Below are positions 1 to 10,016 of a stretch of 64,000 nt of DNA, piece after piece. Position numbers and translations under genes: made by a program. The stretch is from Nitrospira sp. GTDB taxonomy: Bacteria; Nitrospirota; Nitrospiria; Nitrospirales; Nitrospiraceae. Where the stretch lies: positions 2,501,501 to 2,565,500 of the forward strand of contig BQWY01000001.1 in NCBI GenBank assembly GCA_036984305.1, written 5' to 3'. The number at the start of each line of letters is the position of its first letter. The stretch's first letter is position 1. The notes beneath the pieces are model-generated. The model did not search any database. It worked only from the letters and a program-made list of their open reading frames with translations, and was not told where the DNA came from.

Positions 1-64
1 TGAAACTTTGCACATCCCCGCTCATCCTTGAAGCAACGGGTTATTATAGTAACGGCCCTCCACA

Positions 65-94
65 TTGTCAAAGCAGGAGGCGGCTCACTATAAT
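65..94 (+). promoter_or_regulatory. sigma70-type promoter upstream of bioA
   Basis: A -35 hexamer TTGTCA (65-70) and a perfect -10 hexamer TATAAT (89-94) are separated by 18 bases. The predicted start of transcription is near 101, about 58 bases before the bioA start codon. The match is visible directly; use in the cell is inferred. Confidence 0.6.
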
Positions 95-158
95 CCCACC
101 GCACGGCGACGGCCGTCGCGCCGGCAGAATTACGCGCGGTTTCTCGCTTTAGGTTCCG

Positions 159-1556
159 ATGCCCTCACGCCGACCCTCCGCCGCACAACTCTCGCTCTGG
201 GATCGACGATACGTCTGGCATCCATTCACCCAAATGCGGGATTGGATGCGTACCCCCCCGTTGATCCTTGACCGTGCGCAAGGCTCCTACGTGTACGACA
301 TCACGGGCCGGCGATACTTGGACGGCGTTGCCTCTATCTGGGTCAACGTGCATGGACATCGCCATCCGGACTTGGACCGAGCGTTGATCCGCCAACTCAG
401 GAAGGCCGCGCATACCACGTTGCTTGGGGCGGCAAATCCCCCATCGATCCAACTGGCACGCGCGTTGGTTCGAGTCGCCCCAAAGGGACTCACACGCGTG
501 TTCTACTCCGACGATGGCTCCACAGCGGTCGAGGTGGCCTTAAAGATGGCCCTCCAGTACTGGCAGCAGCGTCGGCCTTCGTCCGGTTCCAAGCGCGTGT
601 TCGTGAGATTCACCCAGGCCTATCATGGAGACACCGCGGGCGCCATGAGCATCGGAGGGATCAACCTCTTTCACGACCGGTTCCGTGGACTTCGTGTTCC
701 TACCCTCGCGGTCGAGTCGCCCTACTGCTACCGGTGTCCTATCCAGCGCACGTACCCAGACTGCGGAATCGCCTGCCTCGATCCACTCGAAGCGCTCCTC
801 CAAGAGCGGCATCGCGAGATTGCCGCCGTCGTCGTGGAACCGGGAATGCAGGCCGCAGCCGGAATGATCGCCGAACCGCCCGGGCATCTCTCGCGCGTGC
901 GAGCACTGTGCACTCGGTACAACGTGCTCATGATCGCGGATGAGGTCGCAACCGGCTTCGGACGGACCGGACGCATGTTCGCGTGTGGGCACGAAGGCGT
1001 GACGCCGGACCTGATGGCCGTCAGCAAAGGCCTGACCGGGGGATATCTCCCCCTAGGAGCCACCCTGGCGACGGAGCAGATCTTCGCCGCCTTTCTGGGG
1101 CGATACGACCAATTTAAAACATTTTTCCACGGCCACAGCTATACCGGCAATCCTCTCGGCTGCGCCGTCGCATTGTCGAATTTGACTGTCTTCCGAAAGG
1201 AACACACGCTGGCTCGCGTGCGCCGGCGCGCCGGGCAACTCACCCGATTGCTTCGCCCCCTCAACCGGCTGGCTCACGTGGGCGAGGTGCGCCAGCATGG
1301 ACTGATGGTCGGTATCGAGTTAGTAAAACGCCGAGATACAAAAACTCCCTATCCGCTTACCGAACAAATCGGCAACCGCATCGCGGCGGTCGCACGCCGT
1401 CGGGGCCTGTTACTCCGTCCTTTGGGCGCCGTGATTGTGTTGCTGCCTCCACTCGCCGTAAGCGAACGGGAGCTCGCACGCATGGTTGCGATCATACGTT
1501 TGTCCATTCGTCAAGTGACAGAATCCGTCCCTAGGCGCCGCAAACCGGCACCCTGA
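159..1556 (+). CDS. bioA: adenosylmethionine-8-amino-7-oxononanoate aminotransferase
   Basis: PLP-dependent class III aminotransferase of biotin synthesis. It converts 7-keto-8-aminopelargonate to 7,8-diaminopelargonate with S-adenosylmethionine as amino donor, in the cytoplasm. The protein has 465 residues and carries the BioA-typical WHPFTQM near residue 20, the cofactor-binding DEVATGFGRTG near 261-271, and the Schiff-base lysine in AVSKGLTGG (K290). The start ATG follows a weak AGG about eight bases upstream and a good promoter at 65-94. An unusual insertion at 190-206 holds four cysteines (C190, C193, C202, C206). No other biotin genes are in the window. The family call is secure. Confidence 0.93.
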   Translation: MPSRRPSAAQLSLWDRRYVWHPFTQMRDWMRTPPLILDRAQGSYVYDITGRRYLDGVASIWVNVHGHRHPDLDRALIRQLRKAAHTTLLGAANPPSIQLARALVRVAPKGLTRVFYSDDGSTAVEVALKMALQYWQQRRPSSGSKRVFVRFTQAYHGDTAGAMSIGGINLFHDRFRGLRVPTLAVESPYCYRCPIQRTYPDCGIACLDPLEALLQERHREIAAVVVEPGMQAAAGMIAEPPGHLSRVRALCTRYNVLMIADEVATGFGRTGRMFACGHEGVTPDLMAVSKGLTGGYLPLGATLATEQIFAAFLGRYDQFKTFFHGHSYTGNPLGCAVALSNLTVFRKEHTLARVRRRAGQLTRLLRPLNRLAHVGEVRQHGLMVGIELVKRRDTKTPYPLTEQIGNRIAAVARRRGLLLRPLGAVIVLLPPLAVSERELARMVAIIRLSIRQVTESVPRRRKPAP

Positions 1557-1870
1557 CTTGATTTGCCGGTACTCTCCTAAAAGCACCGTAGTCGATTTCA
1601 CACAGTCACGCCACAAATTGCGTCTCCAGCCCGTTCTCCGCATCCACTGAATGTGGGGGTTACTTGACTCTGCATTCCGTCTGTGAATCGGACCAAAGCG
1701 ACCCTCCTCCAGATTCCTCAGCAAGTACGGTGGTTTTCGTAGCGATTTGCTGGCACGTTCGCCGCGCCTCAATTCAAGGAAACCCTTATCAGGAGCCGTT
1801 TTGAAACAGGTGCATAACTTGCTGAAGTGTAGGTTTGAAACATTAGAAACACCGCGCTCTCGGGGACGCC
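1557..1870. other. 314-base intergenic stretch without a recognisable gene
   Basis: No open frame here looks like a real gene, and no clear terminator hairpin with a T-tract follows bioA. The stretch probably holds the promoter of the downstream outer-membrane protein gene, but I cannot place one with confidence. Confidence 0.5.
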
Positions 1871-3085
1871 ATGCACCACCGGCTCTTCCTGGTCCTACTC
1901 AATGCCGTACTTTTTTTTGCACCCCTTGCGGTCTGGGCCGCGGACCAGGCGAACGAGCACGGCCTTCCAGCCCTCCGGTCCGTCGACCAATTGGCGGCAT
2001 CACGGCAACCGGGGACTCACGGGTTTTTTACGGACGTGATCGGCCGGCCGACCGTGACCAGCACCGAGTTCGCGATTCAGGACCAATACCTGCGACTGCG
2101 TGACCTCCGGCCCGACTCGGAGATGCCTGTCACCAACGGGCTTCGCCTTTCGACACCGCTCTTTAACGGACACATGCTGGCCGAGAGCGAGGTCGCAAGA
2201 AACCACGCAACGTCGGATATCCTCCTGAGCCGAGACCGTAAATCGAAGAGCATGATGCGATTTGCGCTCTCAACTCAAGAAGGCTCGTTTCGATACGGAC
2301 TTTCATACCGAATCGCCGACCGTCAATTTTACAATCTTCCCGACCAGGAAGTGCACGAGGTCTGGGGAGAGTGGGGCACCGGCCCACTGCGTGTCCGCAG
2401 TTCAGTCAGCGAGGTCTTCACCAACGTCGACGAAGATCCTACTCTCCCGCGATTCGCACAAACCGGAGGCCGGATCATGATGGCGCTCGCACAGCCCGCC
2501 TGGCCCGAAGTGTCGCTGACCTTCGCCCGCAACTTGAACGATACAAACCCGCTCCAAAGTGGGTTGACTTCGCAGCGAAGCGTGGCCGATACGCTGGAAG
2601 GCGCCATCTCTTTGACACGCTCGTCCTGGAACGCTCGCGTGGCATCAAGCTACACCATGAACGCGAACGACCTACAGCCGGGTCAGGATACCGTTTCGTT
2701 TGCGCACATGCTGAGCGGCGCCTTCCACCCGATCGAGCCGCTGAGCATCACCTCCGTGATTAGCTATCGGACAGACGTCCAGCAGTGGACCGGCGTTCGG
2801 ACGGAGACGCCGGTGGCGGCGTTGACCGTCCATTATCGACACAGCGCGCAGCTCATGATCAGTGCGCTGGGAGGCTACACGGGTATACGAAGTAGCGATG
2901 GGCTGACTGACAACGAAAGCGTCAACAGCCGTGGGATCGTGACGTGGTCCCCGTGCGGCTCATCGGTCACCCAGGTGTCGTTCGAAACCGGCTATACAAG
3001 AATGGTCACCGGTGGGGGGGCAAGCAACGGGATAGTCACCCAGGATGTGTCCGGATTGGTGCGTCTGCGGCTCATGCAGTTTTAG
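1871..3085 (+). CDS. putative outer-membrane beta-barrel protein
   Basis: 404 residues with no family I recognise. The N-terminus is a clear Sec signal peptide (hydrophobic residues about 4-23, ending AVWA before AD). The mature part has alternating polar and hydrophobic strands, many aromatic residues, and ends in phenylalanine after RLRLM. That ending is the usual BAM-recognition signature of outer-membrane barrels. Repeated pieces such as SLTFARNLND and ISLTRSSWNARV look like barrel strands. The start ATG has only a weak GGGGA upstream. It stands alone between bioA and a convergent operon, so context gives no function. Confidence 0.65.
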   Translation: MHHRLFLVLLNAVLFFAPLAVWAADQANEHGLPALRSVDQLAASRQPGTHGFFTDVIGRPTVTSTEFAIQDQYLRLRDLRPDSEMPVTNGLRLSTPLFNGHMLAESEVARNHATSDILLSRDRKSKSMMRFALSTQEGSFRYGLSYRIADRQFYNLPDQEVHEVWGEWGTGPLRVRSSVSEVFTNVDEDPTLPRFAQTGGRIMMALAQPAWPEVSLTFARNLNDTNPLQSGLTSQRSVADTLEGAISLTRSSWNARVASSYTMNANDLQPGQDTVSFAHMLSGAFHPIEPLSITSVISYRTDVQQWTGVRTETPVAALTVHYRHSAQLMISALGGYTGIRSSDGLTDNESVNSRGIVTWSPCGSSVTQVSFETGYTRMVTGGGASNGIVTQDVSGLVRLRLMQF

Positions 3086-3450
3086 CGGGACACGTCACCC
3101 TAGATCCTATCTCAAAATTGCTACATCAACAGTGGTGGGGTGGTGGTCGTGGAACTCGGTCGGCTGGCGAGTGGTGAGCCGCGCCCGCCTCGCCCTGATG
3201 CGGTGATGTTGGGCACGCCGGCTGACGTGCTCGGATTGGCTGGTGTCCTCCAAAAGCAGGTCGGATCGGCGACCCGCAGCGGGTCTGGCCTGCAGGGTCC
3301 GCCATGGCGAAAGGCTGGCGGACTCATCCCTTCCAGCCGTAGACGAGTGCAGAGGGGGGCGGGGACCAACCGCTCGCAAGCTTGTCCCCGCTCGGAGTCT
3401 TCCGTCACGGTGTCAGGCTCTCAACACAATGTTGAGACAGGTTCTAGTCT
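3086..3450. other. 365-base convergent intergenic stretch with palindromes
   Basis: Lies between the convergent barrel-protein gene and SAM hydrolase gene. It is GC-rich and lacks a convincing gene. It holds a perfect 8-bp inverted repeat with a three-base loop (3419-3437, arms TCTCAACA/TGTTGAGA) 14 bases past the SAM hydrolase stop codon. It also holds a GGGGAC/GTCCCC inverted repeat at 3361-3389. The first could act as a terminator hairpin, but no T-tract follows on either strand. The remainder might be a decayed repeat or mobile-element end, which I cannot verify. Confidence 0.35.
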
Positions 3451-4263
3451 TTACGACCCTACTGCAACCTCGGCTCCGATCCCGATTCCCAGCACGTCGG
3501 CGGCCCGGCCCTCCCGAAGGAAGATTTCCACCTGGCCGTTGCTGTTGATCAACGCCTTGGGACTCCGTGCATCTCCATCGGCATAGCAGCCGACCAATCC
3601 GTGGATCATCTCGGGACCGATCATCAGAACCAGATCCTCGTCCGTTCGCTTGGTCGCGCCCCGCCACTCGCGCAACTCATATGGGGTGATGTTGGAAATC
3701 AGATTCCCAAAATGGTCCACATAGACGATTCGCCCACGCAAGACGCCGTTGCTGAGGATTGGCTTGGCCGACGAAAGCCGGACCCAGTCCCGGGTGAGGC
3801 GTCCGTAGGACCCAGGTTGCTGGCCGCGCGTCAACCACGCGGCACAGGGGGCAAAGAGATCCCGACCATCGAAGGTCGCCCCTTGCGCGTCAAGCCGATA
3901 TTGCTTATTCTCGATTTGGCGCACTTCCACCCCCACCTCCTCGTCCAGCGCATAGCTCAGCACGCCGTTGTCCGGCGCGACGAAGAAGTACCGGGAACTC
4001 GCGACCAAGAGCGGCCGCCGAGTCGTCCCGACGCCGGGATCGACCACGACGACATGGACCGTCCCATCGGGGAAATAGTGGTAAGCGGATTTCAGCAGGT
4101 ATGCGGCCTCGTCGATCCGATGCGGCGTAACGCGATGGGAAAGATCGACAATCCTGGTCTGAGGATTGATCCCTAAGATCACGCCCTTCATGCTGCCCAC
4201 GAAGTAGTCGCGATCGCCGAAATCCGTCAGCAGCGTGACGACCGAAATGGCCTGCAGGCTCAC
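3451..4263 (-). CDS. SAM hydrolase / hydroxide adenosyltransferase (DUF62 family)
   Basis: 270-residue member of the SAM hydroxide adenosyltransferase/chlorinase-fluorinase family. Characterised bacterial members hydrolyse S-adenosylmethionine to adenosine and methionine. The N-terminal [18 protein letters not shown] and the following DLSHRVTPH are the family signature. [14 protein letters not shown] and [10 protein letters not shown] mark the rest of the catalytic domain, and [12 protein letters not shown] the start of the small C-terminal beta domain. The start overlaps the greA stop by four bases, so it is translationally coupled at the distal end of the pyr operon. Hydrolase activity rather than halogenation is inferred from family frequency. 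Confidence 0.85.
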   Translation of the reverse strand: MSLQAISVVTLLTDFGDRDYFVGSMKGVILGINPQTRIVDLSHRVTPHRIDEAAYLLKSAYHYFPDGTVHVVVVDPGVGTTRRPLLVASSRYFFVAPDNGVLSYALDEEVGVEVRQIENKQYRLDAQGATFDGRDLFAPCAAWLTRGQQPGSYGRLTRDWVRLSSAKPILSNGVLRGRIVYVDHFGNLISNITPYELREWRGATKRTDEDLVLMIGPEMIHGLVGCYADGDARSPKALINSNGQVEIFLREGRAADVLGIGIGAEVAVGS

Positions 4264-4736
4264 GATTCCTCGAATCGGATCTCCAAGACCTCATATTCCA
4301 CGAGTCGCGCCGGCGTCTTGACTTCCACGAACTCTCCAACCCGCTTACCGATCAAGGCCCGGCCAACGGGCGACTGCACGGAGATCTTCCCGTCCTTGAG
4401 GTCGGCTTCGTCTTGCCCGACGAGCATGTACTGTTTCTGCTGTTGACTCTCCTGTTCGATGAGCAACACGGTGGCCCCGAACACGATCGTTTCGCTCGTG
4501 CGTCCGGCAATCTCAATGATACGTGCATCTGCCAGCTTTCCCTCGATCTCGGCGATCCGCGATTCGATGAAACCCTGGCGTTCCTTCGCAGCATCATATT
4601 CCGCATTTTCACTCAGATCTCCGTGCGCGCGAGCCTCTGCGATCGCTTCGATCACGCGCGGCCGCTCCACCTTCCGCAATCGATCCAATTCTGTTTTGAG
4701 CGATTCGTAACCTTTCTTCGTGATCGGTGTTGGCAT
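4260..4736 (-). CDS. greA: transcription elongation factor GreA
   Basis: 158 residues, the usual GreA length. GreA enters the secondary channel of RNA polymerase and stimulates cleavage of backtracked transcripts. The N-terminal half is the antiparallel coiled coil ([12 protein letters not shown] to about residue 75), with the acidic tip segment [20 protein letters not shown]. The C-terminal half is the FKBP-like domain, with [21 protein letters not shown] precedes the ATG at good spacing. It sits 22 bases after carB and overlaps the SAM hydrolase gene, so it is co-transcribed with pyrimidine genes. Confidence 0.93.
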   Translation of the reverse strand: MPTPITKKGYESLKTELDRLRKVERPRVIEAIAEARAHGDLSENAEYDAAKERQGFIESRIAEIEGKLADARIIEIAGRTSETIVFGATVLLIEQESQQQKQYMLVGQDEADLKDGKISVQSPVGRALIGKRVGEFVEVKTPARLVEYEVLEIRFEES

Positions 4737-4758
4737 AGCTGGTCCTTCCGCAATGCGC

Positions 4759-7700
4759 TCATGTCCTCGTCGTCGCGTGATGATGCTCCTGCAACGAACA
4801 GATGCTCAATGGCCGGCGCGCCGTCGCTTCAATGCCCATGACCGCCGCCAGCGCGCCGCGCATGGTCGTGTAGTATGGGATGCCGCGATGGAGTGCCTCC
4901 CGCCTGATCGACAACGAATCCGCCTTTCCCGCTCCGGTCGCGACGGTGTTCATCACCACGGCGATCTCGCCGTTCTTCATGTGGTCGACGACGTGGGGGC
5001 GTCCCTCGTGGACCTTGTAGACCGTCTCGACCGACAGACCCTGCTCGCGAAGAAAGTCGGCGGTGCCGCTCGTCGCGGCCAACGCAAAGCCAAGGGCGTG
5101 GAGCCGACGGGCGACCTCCAAGACCACCGGGCGATCGGATTTCTTCACGCTGATGAATGCCTTGCCGGCTCGGGGCAGCACGGAACTGGCGGCAGCCTGG
5201 GCCTTGGCATAGGCCCATCCAAAATCCGCGTCGATACCCATCACTTCGCCGGTCGATTTCATTTCCGGGCCCAACAGAACATCCACGCCTGCGAATTTAC
5301 TGAAGGGGAAGACGGCTTCCTTGACAGACACATAGCGCGGTCGGCGGCCCTCTGTAAACCCGAGAGCCCTGAGTTTTTGCCCCAACATGACCCGCATCGC
5401 CAGTTTGGCCAACGGCGCGCCGATCGCCTTGCTGACGAAGGGAACCGTACGGGAGGCCCGCGGATTGACCTCGAGCACGTAGACCGTGTCGCCCTTGACG
5501 GCGAACTGGGCGTTCATCAAACCCACGACGCCAAGTTCCAATGCCAGAGCCTTCATTTGCCGTTCGATCTCCGCAATAATCGGATCGGGCAGCGTGTACG
5601 GCGGTAACGAGCACGCGGAATCCCCCGAATGCACACCGGCTTCTTCGATATGCTCCATGATGCCGGCAACGACCACCTGCTCACCGTCCGCGATCGCATC
5701 CGCATCCACCTCGATCGCATCATCGAGGTACTTGTCGATTAGCACCGGATGCTTGTCCGACGCTTGCACCGCGGAACCCATGTACTTCAACAGTTCCTCT
5801 TGATCGTAGACGATCTGCATGGATCGTCCTCCCAGCACATAAGACGGACGGACCATGACGGGGTAGCCGATTGTGCCCGCCACCACCGTTGATTCCATCA
5901 CCGAACGGGCCATGCCGCTGTCGGCTTGTTTCAGGCCCAGTTTCATCAGGAGCTCGCGGAACCGTTCGCGATCCTCTGCCCGGTCGATCGCATCCGGACT
6001 CGTCCCCAGAATCGGCACTCCCGCACAAGCCAGTGGGACGGCGAGTTTGAGCGGCGTCTGCCCGCCGAACTGAACGACGACTCCAATCGGCTGTTCGAGC
6101 CTGACGATATTCAGCACATCCTCTTCAGTCAACGGTTCGAAATACAGACGGTCCGAGGTATCGTAATCCGTGCTTACGGTTTCAGGATTGCAATTCACCA
6201 TGATGCACTGCACGCCGTCCTGCTTCAGTGCCATGGCCGCGTGGACGCAACAATAGTCGAATTCGATGCCCTGGCCGATTCGATTGGGTCCGCCGCCAAG
6301 AATCATGACCTTACGATCCGGCGTCGGACGCGCTTCGCACTCCCGGCCGTAGGTCGAGTAGAGATACGGCGTCTGCGCTTCGAACTCAGCGGCACAGGTA
6401 TCGACGCGCTTGTACACGACGCGCATCCCTGCCTTCGCCATCGCGGTCGTCCGGATCTGCGCGATACTCGCGGCCGGCAGGCCGGCGAGAAAGCCGATCC
6501 GCTCATCCGAAAAACCTAGTTGTTTCGCTTGCACCAACACGTCGATCAACTCCGCAAAGTCGCCGGAAGACGCCCCCGAAGATCCTGCCGCCAAGGCCGG
6601 CCATCGCGCCGCGCCGGCGGCAAGGACCTGCTCAAACGCGATCAACTCGTGGAGTTGGTCCAAGAACCATGGATCCACTTTGGTCAACTCAAACAACGTC
6701 GCACGGGGCACCCCCAACCGCATGGCATCAGCCAGCCGCCACAGGCGATCCGGATGAGGCGTGCGAAGCGACTGCATGACGTCCTCGGTGACACGCTCGC
6801 GATTCAAATCCGGCGGTAGACCGCGATCCAACCCATGCCGCGAGACGAGCCCATACCGGTCTACCTCGAGCGAGCGAACTGCCTTGTGGACGGCCTCTTT
6901 AAACGTGCGGCCCATGGCCATGGCTTCACCGACGGATTTCATCTGCGTTGTCAACGTGGGGTCTGCTCCTGCAAACTTCTGGAATGCGAAACGTGGAATT
7001 TTGACGACGACGTAATCGATGGTCGGTTCGAACGAGGCTTTCGTCACCTTGGTAATGTCGTTGGTGATCTCGTCGAGCGTATAGCCCACGGCGAGTTTGG
7101 CGGCGATTTTGGCGATGGGAAACCCGGTCGCTTTCGACGCCAGCGCCGAACTGCGCGAGACGCGCGGATTCATTTCAATGACCACCATGTCGCCGTTCAC
7201 GGGATTGACTCCGAATTGGATATTGGATCCGCCCGTGTCGACACCGATTTCCCGGATAATGCGGAGTGCAGCGTCGCGCATGCGTTGGTATTCCTTGTCA
7301 GTGAGCGTCATGGCCGGCGCCACCGTGATGCTGTCCCCGGTGTGCACGCCCATCGGATCGAAGTTCTCGATCGGACAGACGATGACCACATTGTCCTTGA
7401 GATCGCGCATCACCTCCAGTTCGTACTCCTTCCACCCGATCACCGACTGTTCGATGAGCACCTCTCCCACGGGGCTCATCGCGAGTCCCCATTCGATCAC
7501 GCGGTCAAACTCTTCGCGGTTATACGCGATGTTCCCGCCCGTCCCGCCCAGGGTAAACGAAGGTCGCACGATGGCGGGGAATCCGACCTCTTCAAGGATC
7601 TGCAACGCCTGCTCCCGAGACTTGGCCACACCGCTGGTCGGCGTCGTCAAGCCGATCCGATTCATGGCTTGCTTAAAAGCCTCGCGATCTTCCGCCTTAT

Positions 7701-8070
7701 GGATCGCCTCGGCGGAGGCACCGATGAGCTTGACTCCGAATTTCTCCAATACGCCCATGCGGACGAGATCCATGGTCACGTTGAGCGCCGTCTGTCCACC
7801 CATCGTCGGCAACAGCGCATCAGGCCGCTCCTGCTCAATCACCTGGGCCACGACGGCCGGCGTGATCGGCTCCACGTACGTCCGATCGGCCAGTTCCGGG
7901 TCGGTCATGATTGTGGCCGGATTGCTGTTGATCAGGATGACGCGGTACCCCTCCTCCCGCAAGGCTTTGCACGCCTGTGTCCCCGAATAGTCGAATTCGC
8001 AAGCTTGCCCGATGATGATGGGGCCCGAGCCGATCAACAGAATGCTCCGAATGTCAGTGCGTTTGGCCAC
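4759..8070 (-). CDS. carB: carbamoyl-phosphate synthase large subunit
   Basis: 1103 residues, slightly longer than the typical 1070. It makes carbamoyl phosphate from bicarbonate, ATP and ammonia supplied by CarA, for pyrimidine and arginine synthesis. Two homologous ATP-grasp halves are visible: the first begins [16 protein letters not shown], the second near [17 protein letters not shown]-terminal MGS-like allosteric domain follows ([18 protein letters not shown]). A linker of unusual sequence ([16 protein letters not shown]) lies between the halves, and a His-rich tail ends the protein. The start codon is GTG, with AAGGAG about twelve bases upstream. It is separated from carA by sppA and the M48 gene. 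Confidence 0.95.
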   Translation of the reverse strand: MAKRTDIRSILLIGSGPIIIGQACEFDYSGTQACKALREEGYRVILINSNPATIMTDPELADRTYVEPITPAVVAQVIEQERPDALLPTMGGQTALNVTMDLVRMGVLEKFGVKLIGASAEAIHKAEDREAFKQAMNRIGLTTPTSGVAKSREQALQILEEVGFPAIVRPSFTLGGTGGNIAYNREEFDRVIEWGLAMSPVGEVLIEQSVIGWKEYELEVMRDLKDNVVIVCPIENFDPMGVHTGDSITVAPAMTLTDKEYQRMRDAALRIIREIGVDTGGSNIQFGVNPVNGDMVVIEMNPRVSRSSALASKATGFPIAKIAAKLAVGYTLDEITNDITKVTKASFEPTIDYVVVKIPRFAFQKFAGADPTLTTQMKSVGEAMAMGRTFKEAVHKAVRSLEVDRYGLVSRHGLDRGLPPDLNRERVTEDVMQSLRTPHPDRLWRLADAMRLGVPRATLFELTKVDPWFLDQLHELIAFEQVLAAGAARWPALAAGSSGASSGDFAELIDVLVQAKQLGFSDERIGFLAGLPAASIAQIRTTAMAKAGMRVVYKRVDTCAAEFEAQTPYLYSTYGRECEARPTPDRKVMILGGGPNRIGQGIEFDYCCVHAAMALKQDGVQCIMVNCNPETVSTDYDTSDRLYFEPLTEEDVLNIVRLEQPIGVVVQFGGQTPLKLAVPLACAGVPILGTSPDAIDRAEDRERFRELLMKLGLKQADSGMARSVMESTVVAGTIGYPVMVRPSYVLGGRSMQIVYDQEELLKYMGSAVQASDKHPVLIDKYLDDAIEVDADAIADGEQVVVAGIMEHIEEAGVHSGDSACSLPPYTLPDPIIAEIERQMKALALELGVVGLMNAQFAVKGDTVYVLEVNPRASRTVPFVSKAIGAPLAKLAMRVMLGQKLRALGFTEGRRPRYVSVKEAVFPFSKFAGVDVLLGPEMKSTGEVMGIDADFGWAYAKAQAAASSVLPRAGKAFISVKKSDRPVVLEVARRLHALGFALAATSGTADFLREQGLSVETVYKVHEGRPHVVDHMKNGEIAVVMNTVATGAGKADSLSIRREALHRGIPYYTTMRGALAAVMGIEATARRPLSICSLQEHHHATTRT

Positions 8071-8091
8071 GATCCGCTCACTCCTTCCGAT

Positions 8092-9051
8092 TCACGACCC
8101 CTGGATATGGATTTCCGGCGTGATAATGGGCGGAAGCTTGACTGGAGACTCCGTTGGTCCACCCGGTTGACCTGATGGGTTGTAGAACTGCATCGCGTTG
8201 GGTATCCACGCTTCGATTTGGCTCATGCGCGTCACGTCGGACGGATGGGTCGAAAGAAATTCCGGAATCGCCGATTGCGACCGAAAACACAACTTATCGA
8301 TCATATTGCGCGGACAGCCGCTCATCCGCTCCCAGAACGGGAGCGCTTCCCGCGGATCGTACCCGGCCGCGGCCATGAGCCGAAGACCGATATAGTCCGC
8401 CTCCGACTCTTGGCGGCGGTTGAACGGGAGCGAGACGCCGACTCCATAAGCGCTTTGCAGCCCGATCATTGCCGCGGGATTCACCGCTCCGCTTGCGGCC
8501 GCGGCGATGCTTCCTACGGCGGCGATGCTCTCCAGCACACCCCGGCTCATTCGTTCCGCCCCGTGTCGTTGCAGCGCGTGCGCCACTTCGTGTCCCATGA
8601 CGGTGGCGAGTCCGGTTTCGTCCTTGGTGTATTTGAGCAGTCCCGTGAAGACCGCCACTTTCCCCCCCGGCAACGCGAAGGCATTGACCGTCCGTTCGTC
8701 CTGGATGACGGCAAACTCCCAATGGTACTCCGGCTTGTTGGCCACTTTGGCAATACGCTCGCCGACGCGATGGATCATCTCGTTCAGCTCCACGCTAGGG
8801 CTCAAGGGAGCCTGCCGCAGGACATCACGGAACGACGACTCCCCCATGGCAATTTCTTTTTCCTCAGACACGAAAATGAGTTGATCACGGGCCGTACCAG
8901 GGGCCTTACGACACGCCGTCAGGCTTCCCAAGAATCCTCCTGCTACGCAGAGGCCGAGCACGCGGGTCATGTCGTAGAGGAATCGACGCCGATTCACGGG
9001 CGGCTGCGCGAGACACCCAAGCAGCGCCGGTATGTGACGCATCGTGTTCAC
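8092..9051 (-). CDS. M48-family metallopeptidase, probable Tat-exported lipoprotein
   Basis: About 319 residues. The zinc motif HEVAH sits in MGHEVAHALQRHGAERMS, with the third ligand in a following ESEADYIGLRLM, as in M48C peptidases of the BepA/LoiP type that act on envelope proteins. The N-terminus has a twin-arginine-like NRRRFLYD followed by a hydrophobic stretch and a lipobox (LTAC), so Tat export and lipidation are likely. The start is uncertain. A GTG at 9051 overlaps the sppA stop (GTGA) and is used here; GTG at 9060 or ATG at 9042 are alternatives. Its position between sppA and carB puts two envelope proteases inside the pyr operon. Confidence 0.85.
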   Translation of the reverse strand: MNTMRHIPALLGCLAQPPVNRRRFLYDMTRVLGLCVAGGFLGSLTACRKAPGTARDQLIFVSEEKEIAMGESSFRDVLRQAPLSPSVELNEMIHRVGERIAKVANKPEYHWEFAVIQDERTVNAFALPGGKVAVFTGLLKYTKDETGLATVMGHEVAHALQRHGAERMSRGVLESIAAVGSIAAAASGAVNPAAMIGLQSAYGVGVSLPFNRRQESEADYIGLRLMAAAGYDPREALPFWERMSGCPRNMIDKLCFRSQSAIPEFLSTHPSDVTRMSQIEAWIPNAMQFYNPSGQPGGPTESPVKLPPIITPEIHIQGS

Positions 9052-10016
9052 GGCATCCACAGATACATGAATTGCGGAGACCCGCCACGCACCAACGACA
9101 TGAGGTCGACCGACGTCAACGCCGACCAGGGAGTCGAGTCACCCAGGATTTTGGAGTAAATATTGTTCCGGTACTCGCCGGGGCGCCGATAGGTCACGAC
9201 CTTGGCTTCGGCAAGGTTGGCACGCTGCTGCACCGTAGAGATGGCGTCCTCAAGGTACCCGATGTCGTCGACCAATCCGGCGGCCTTCGCCTGCTCACCA
9301 GAATAGATGCGCCCATCGGCCAGGCGCCGAACTTGCTCGTCCGATAACTTTGGGCGGCCATCTTTCACGACACGGAGAAACCGCCCGTAGAAATCGTCGA
9401 TGACGCTTTGAAAGATCGCTTTCTCTTCCGGATTCATGGCCCGGAAGGGCGAGCCCATGTCTTTTCGGGGCCCCGAGGTCACGGCATTGGTCTCGACGCC
9501 GACCTTCTCGAGCAGCCCGCGCGCATTCACGGTGAGCATGATGACTCCAATGCTTCCGGTCACGGTCGATGGATGCACAAAAATGGTGTCCGCAGCGGAG
9601 GCCACGTAATACCCTCCGGACGCCCCCAGGTCCATGATCGACGCGACAACCGGGATCTGTTTCTGCTCCTTGAACGCTTTCAGCTCATGATACAGGATGT
9701 CCGATGCCGTGACGGTCCCCCCCGGGCTGTTGATGCGCAGGACCAGTCCCTTGATGCGGCGGTCCCTCGCCGCCAGTTTCAGCTGTTCCTTGACGCCGGC
9801 AAGGATACTGGGCCGATCGAAGAGTCCGTCCTTTTCCTGCGAACTGATCACACCGGACAGATCCAACAAGAGAATCTTGTCTTTTCCCGTTCCGGAAACG
9901 GTTTCCTCCTGCAACGGACCCTGTCCCGGACCCACGTTAATCGTAATGCACCCGCCGAGCGACACGACACATGCGACCAGTGTCGCGATCAGTACCGAGG
10001 TTGATCGATCACGCAT
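9048..10016 (-). CDS. sppA: signal peptide peptidase SppA, short (36K-type) form
   Basis: 322 residues, matching the short SppA form with a single peptidase domain. This membrane-anchored serine protease degrades cleaved signal peptides. It carries a lipobox (LGGC, C23). The Ser/Lys dyad can be assigned to S133 in [10 protein letters not shown] and K185 in GPRKDMGSP by comparison with the Bacillus enzyme. [12 protein letters not shown] and VTGSIGVIM are further family motifs. The start lies inside the end of carA (8-base overlap) and the stop overlaps the start of the M48 gene, so the three genes are coupled. Confidence 0.92.
   Translation of the reverse strand: MRDRSTSVLIATLVACVVSLGGCITINVGPGQGPLQEETVSGTGKDKILLLDLSGVISSQEKDGLFDRPSILAGVKEQLKLAARDRRIKGLVLRINSPGGTVTASDILYHELKAFKEQKQIPVVASIMDLGASGGYYVASAADTIFVHPSTVTGSIGVIMLTVNARGLLEKVGVETNAVTSGPRKDMGSPFRAMNPEEKAIFQSVIDDFYGRFLRVVKDGRPKLSDEQVRRLADGRIYSGEQAKAAGLVDDIGYLEDAISTVQQRANLAEAKVVTYRRPGEYRNNIYSKILGDSTPWSALTSVDLMSLVRGGSPQFMYLWMP

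Noticed and set aside
1735-1770. Possible sigma54 promoter (TGGCACG followed by a GC-rich spacer) upstream of the barrel protein
   Set aside because: The -12 TTGC element is missing at the required distance.
3121-3586. Overlapping frames in 3086-3586 as a possible transposase remnant
   Set aside because: No DDE, HUH or integrase motif could be read in any frame, and no terminal inverted repeats with target duplication were found.
6835-8175. A 446-codon plus-strand open frame opposite carB
   Set aside because: It is an antisense shadow of the well-supported carB gene; the protein is rich in His/Arg/Asp from reversed GC-rich codons and has no domain pattern.
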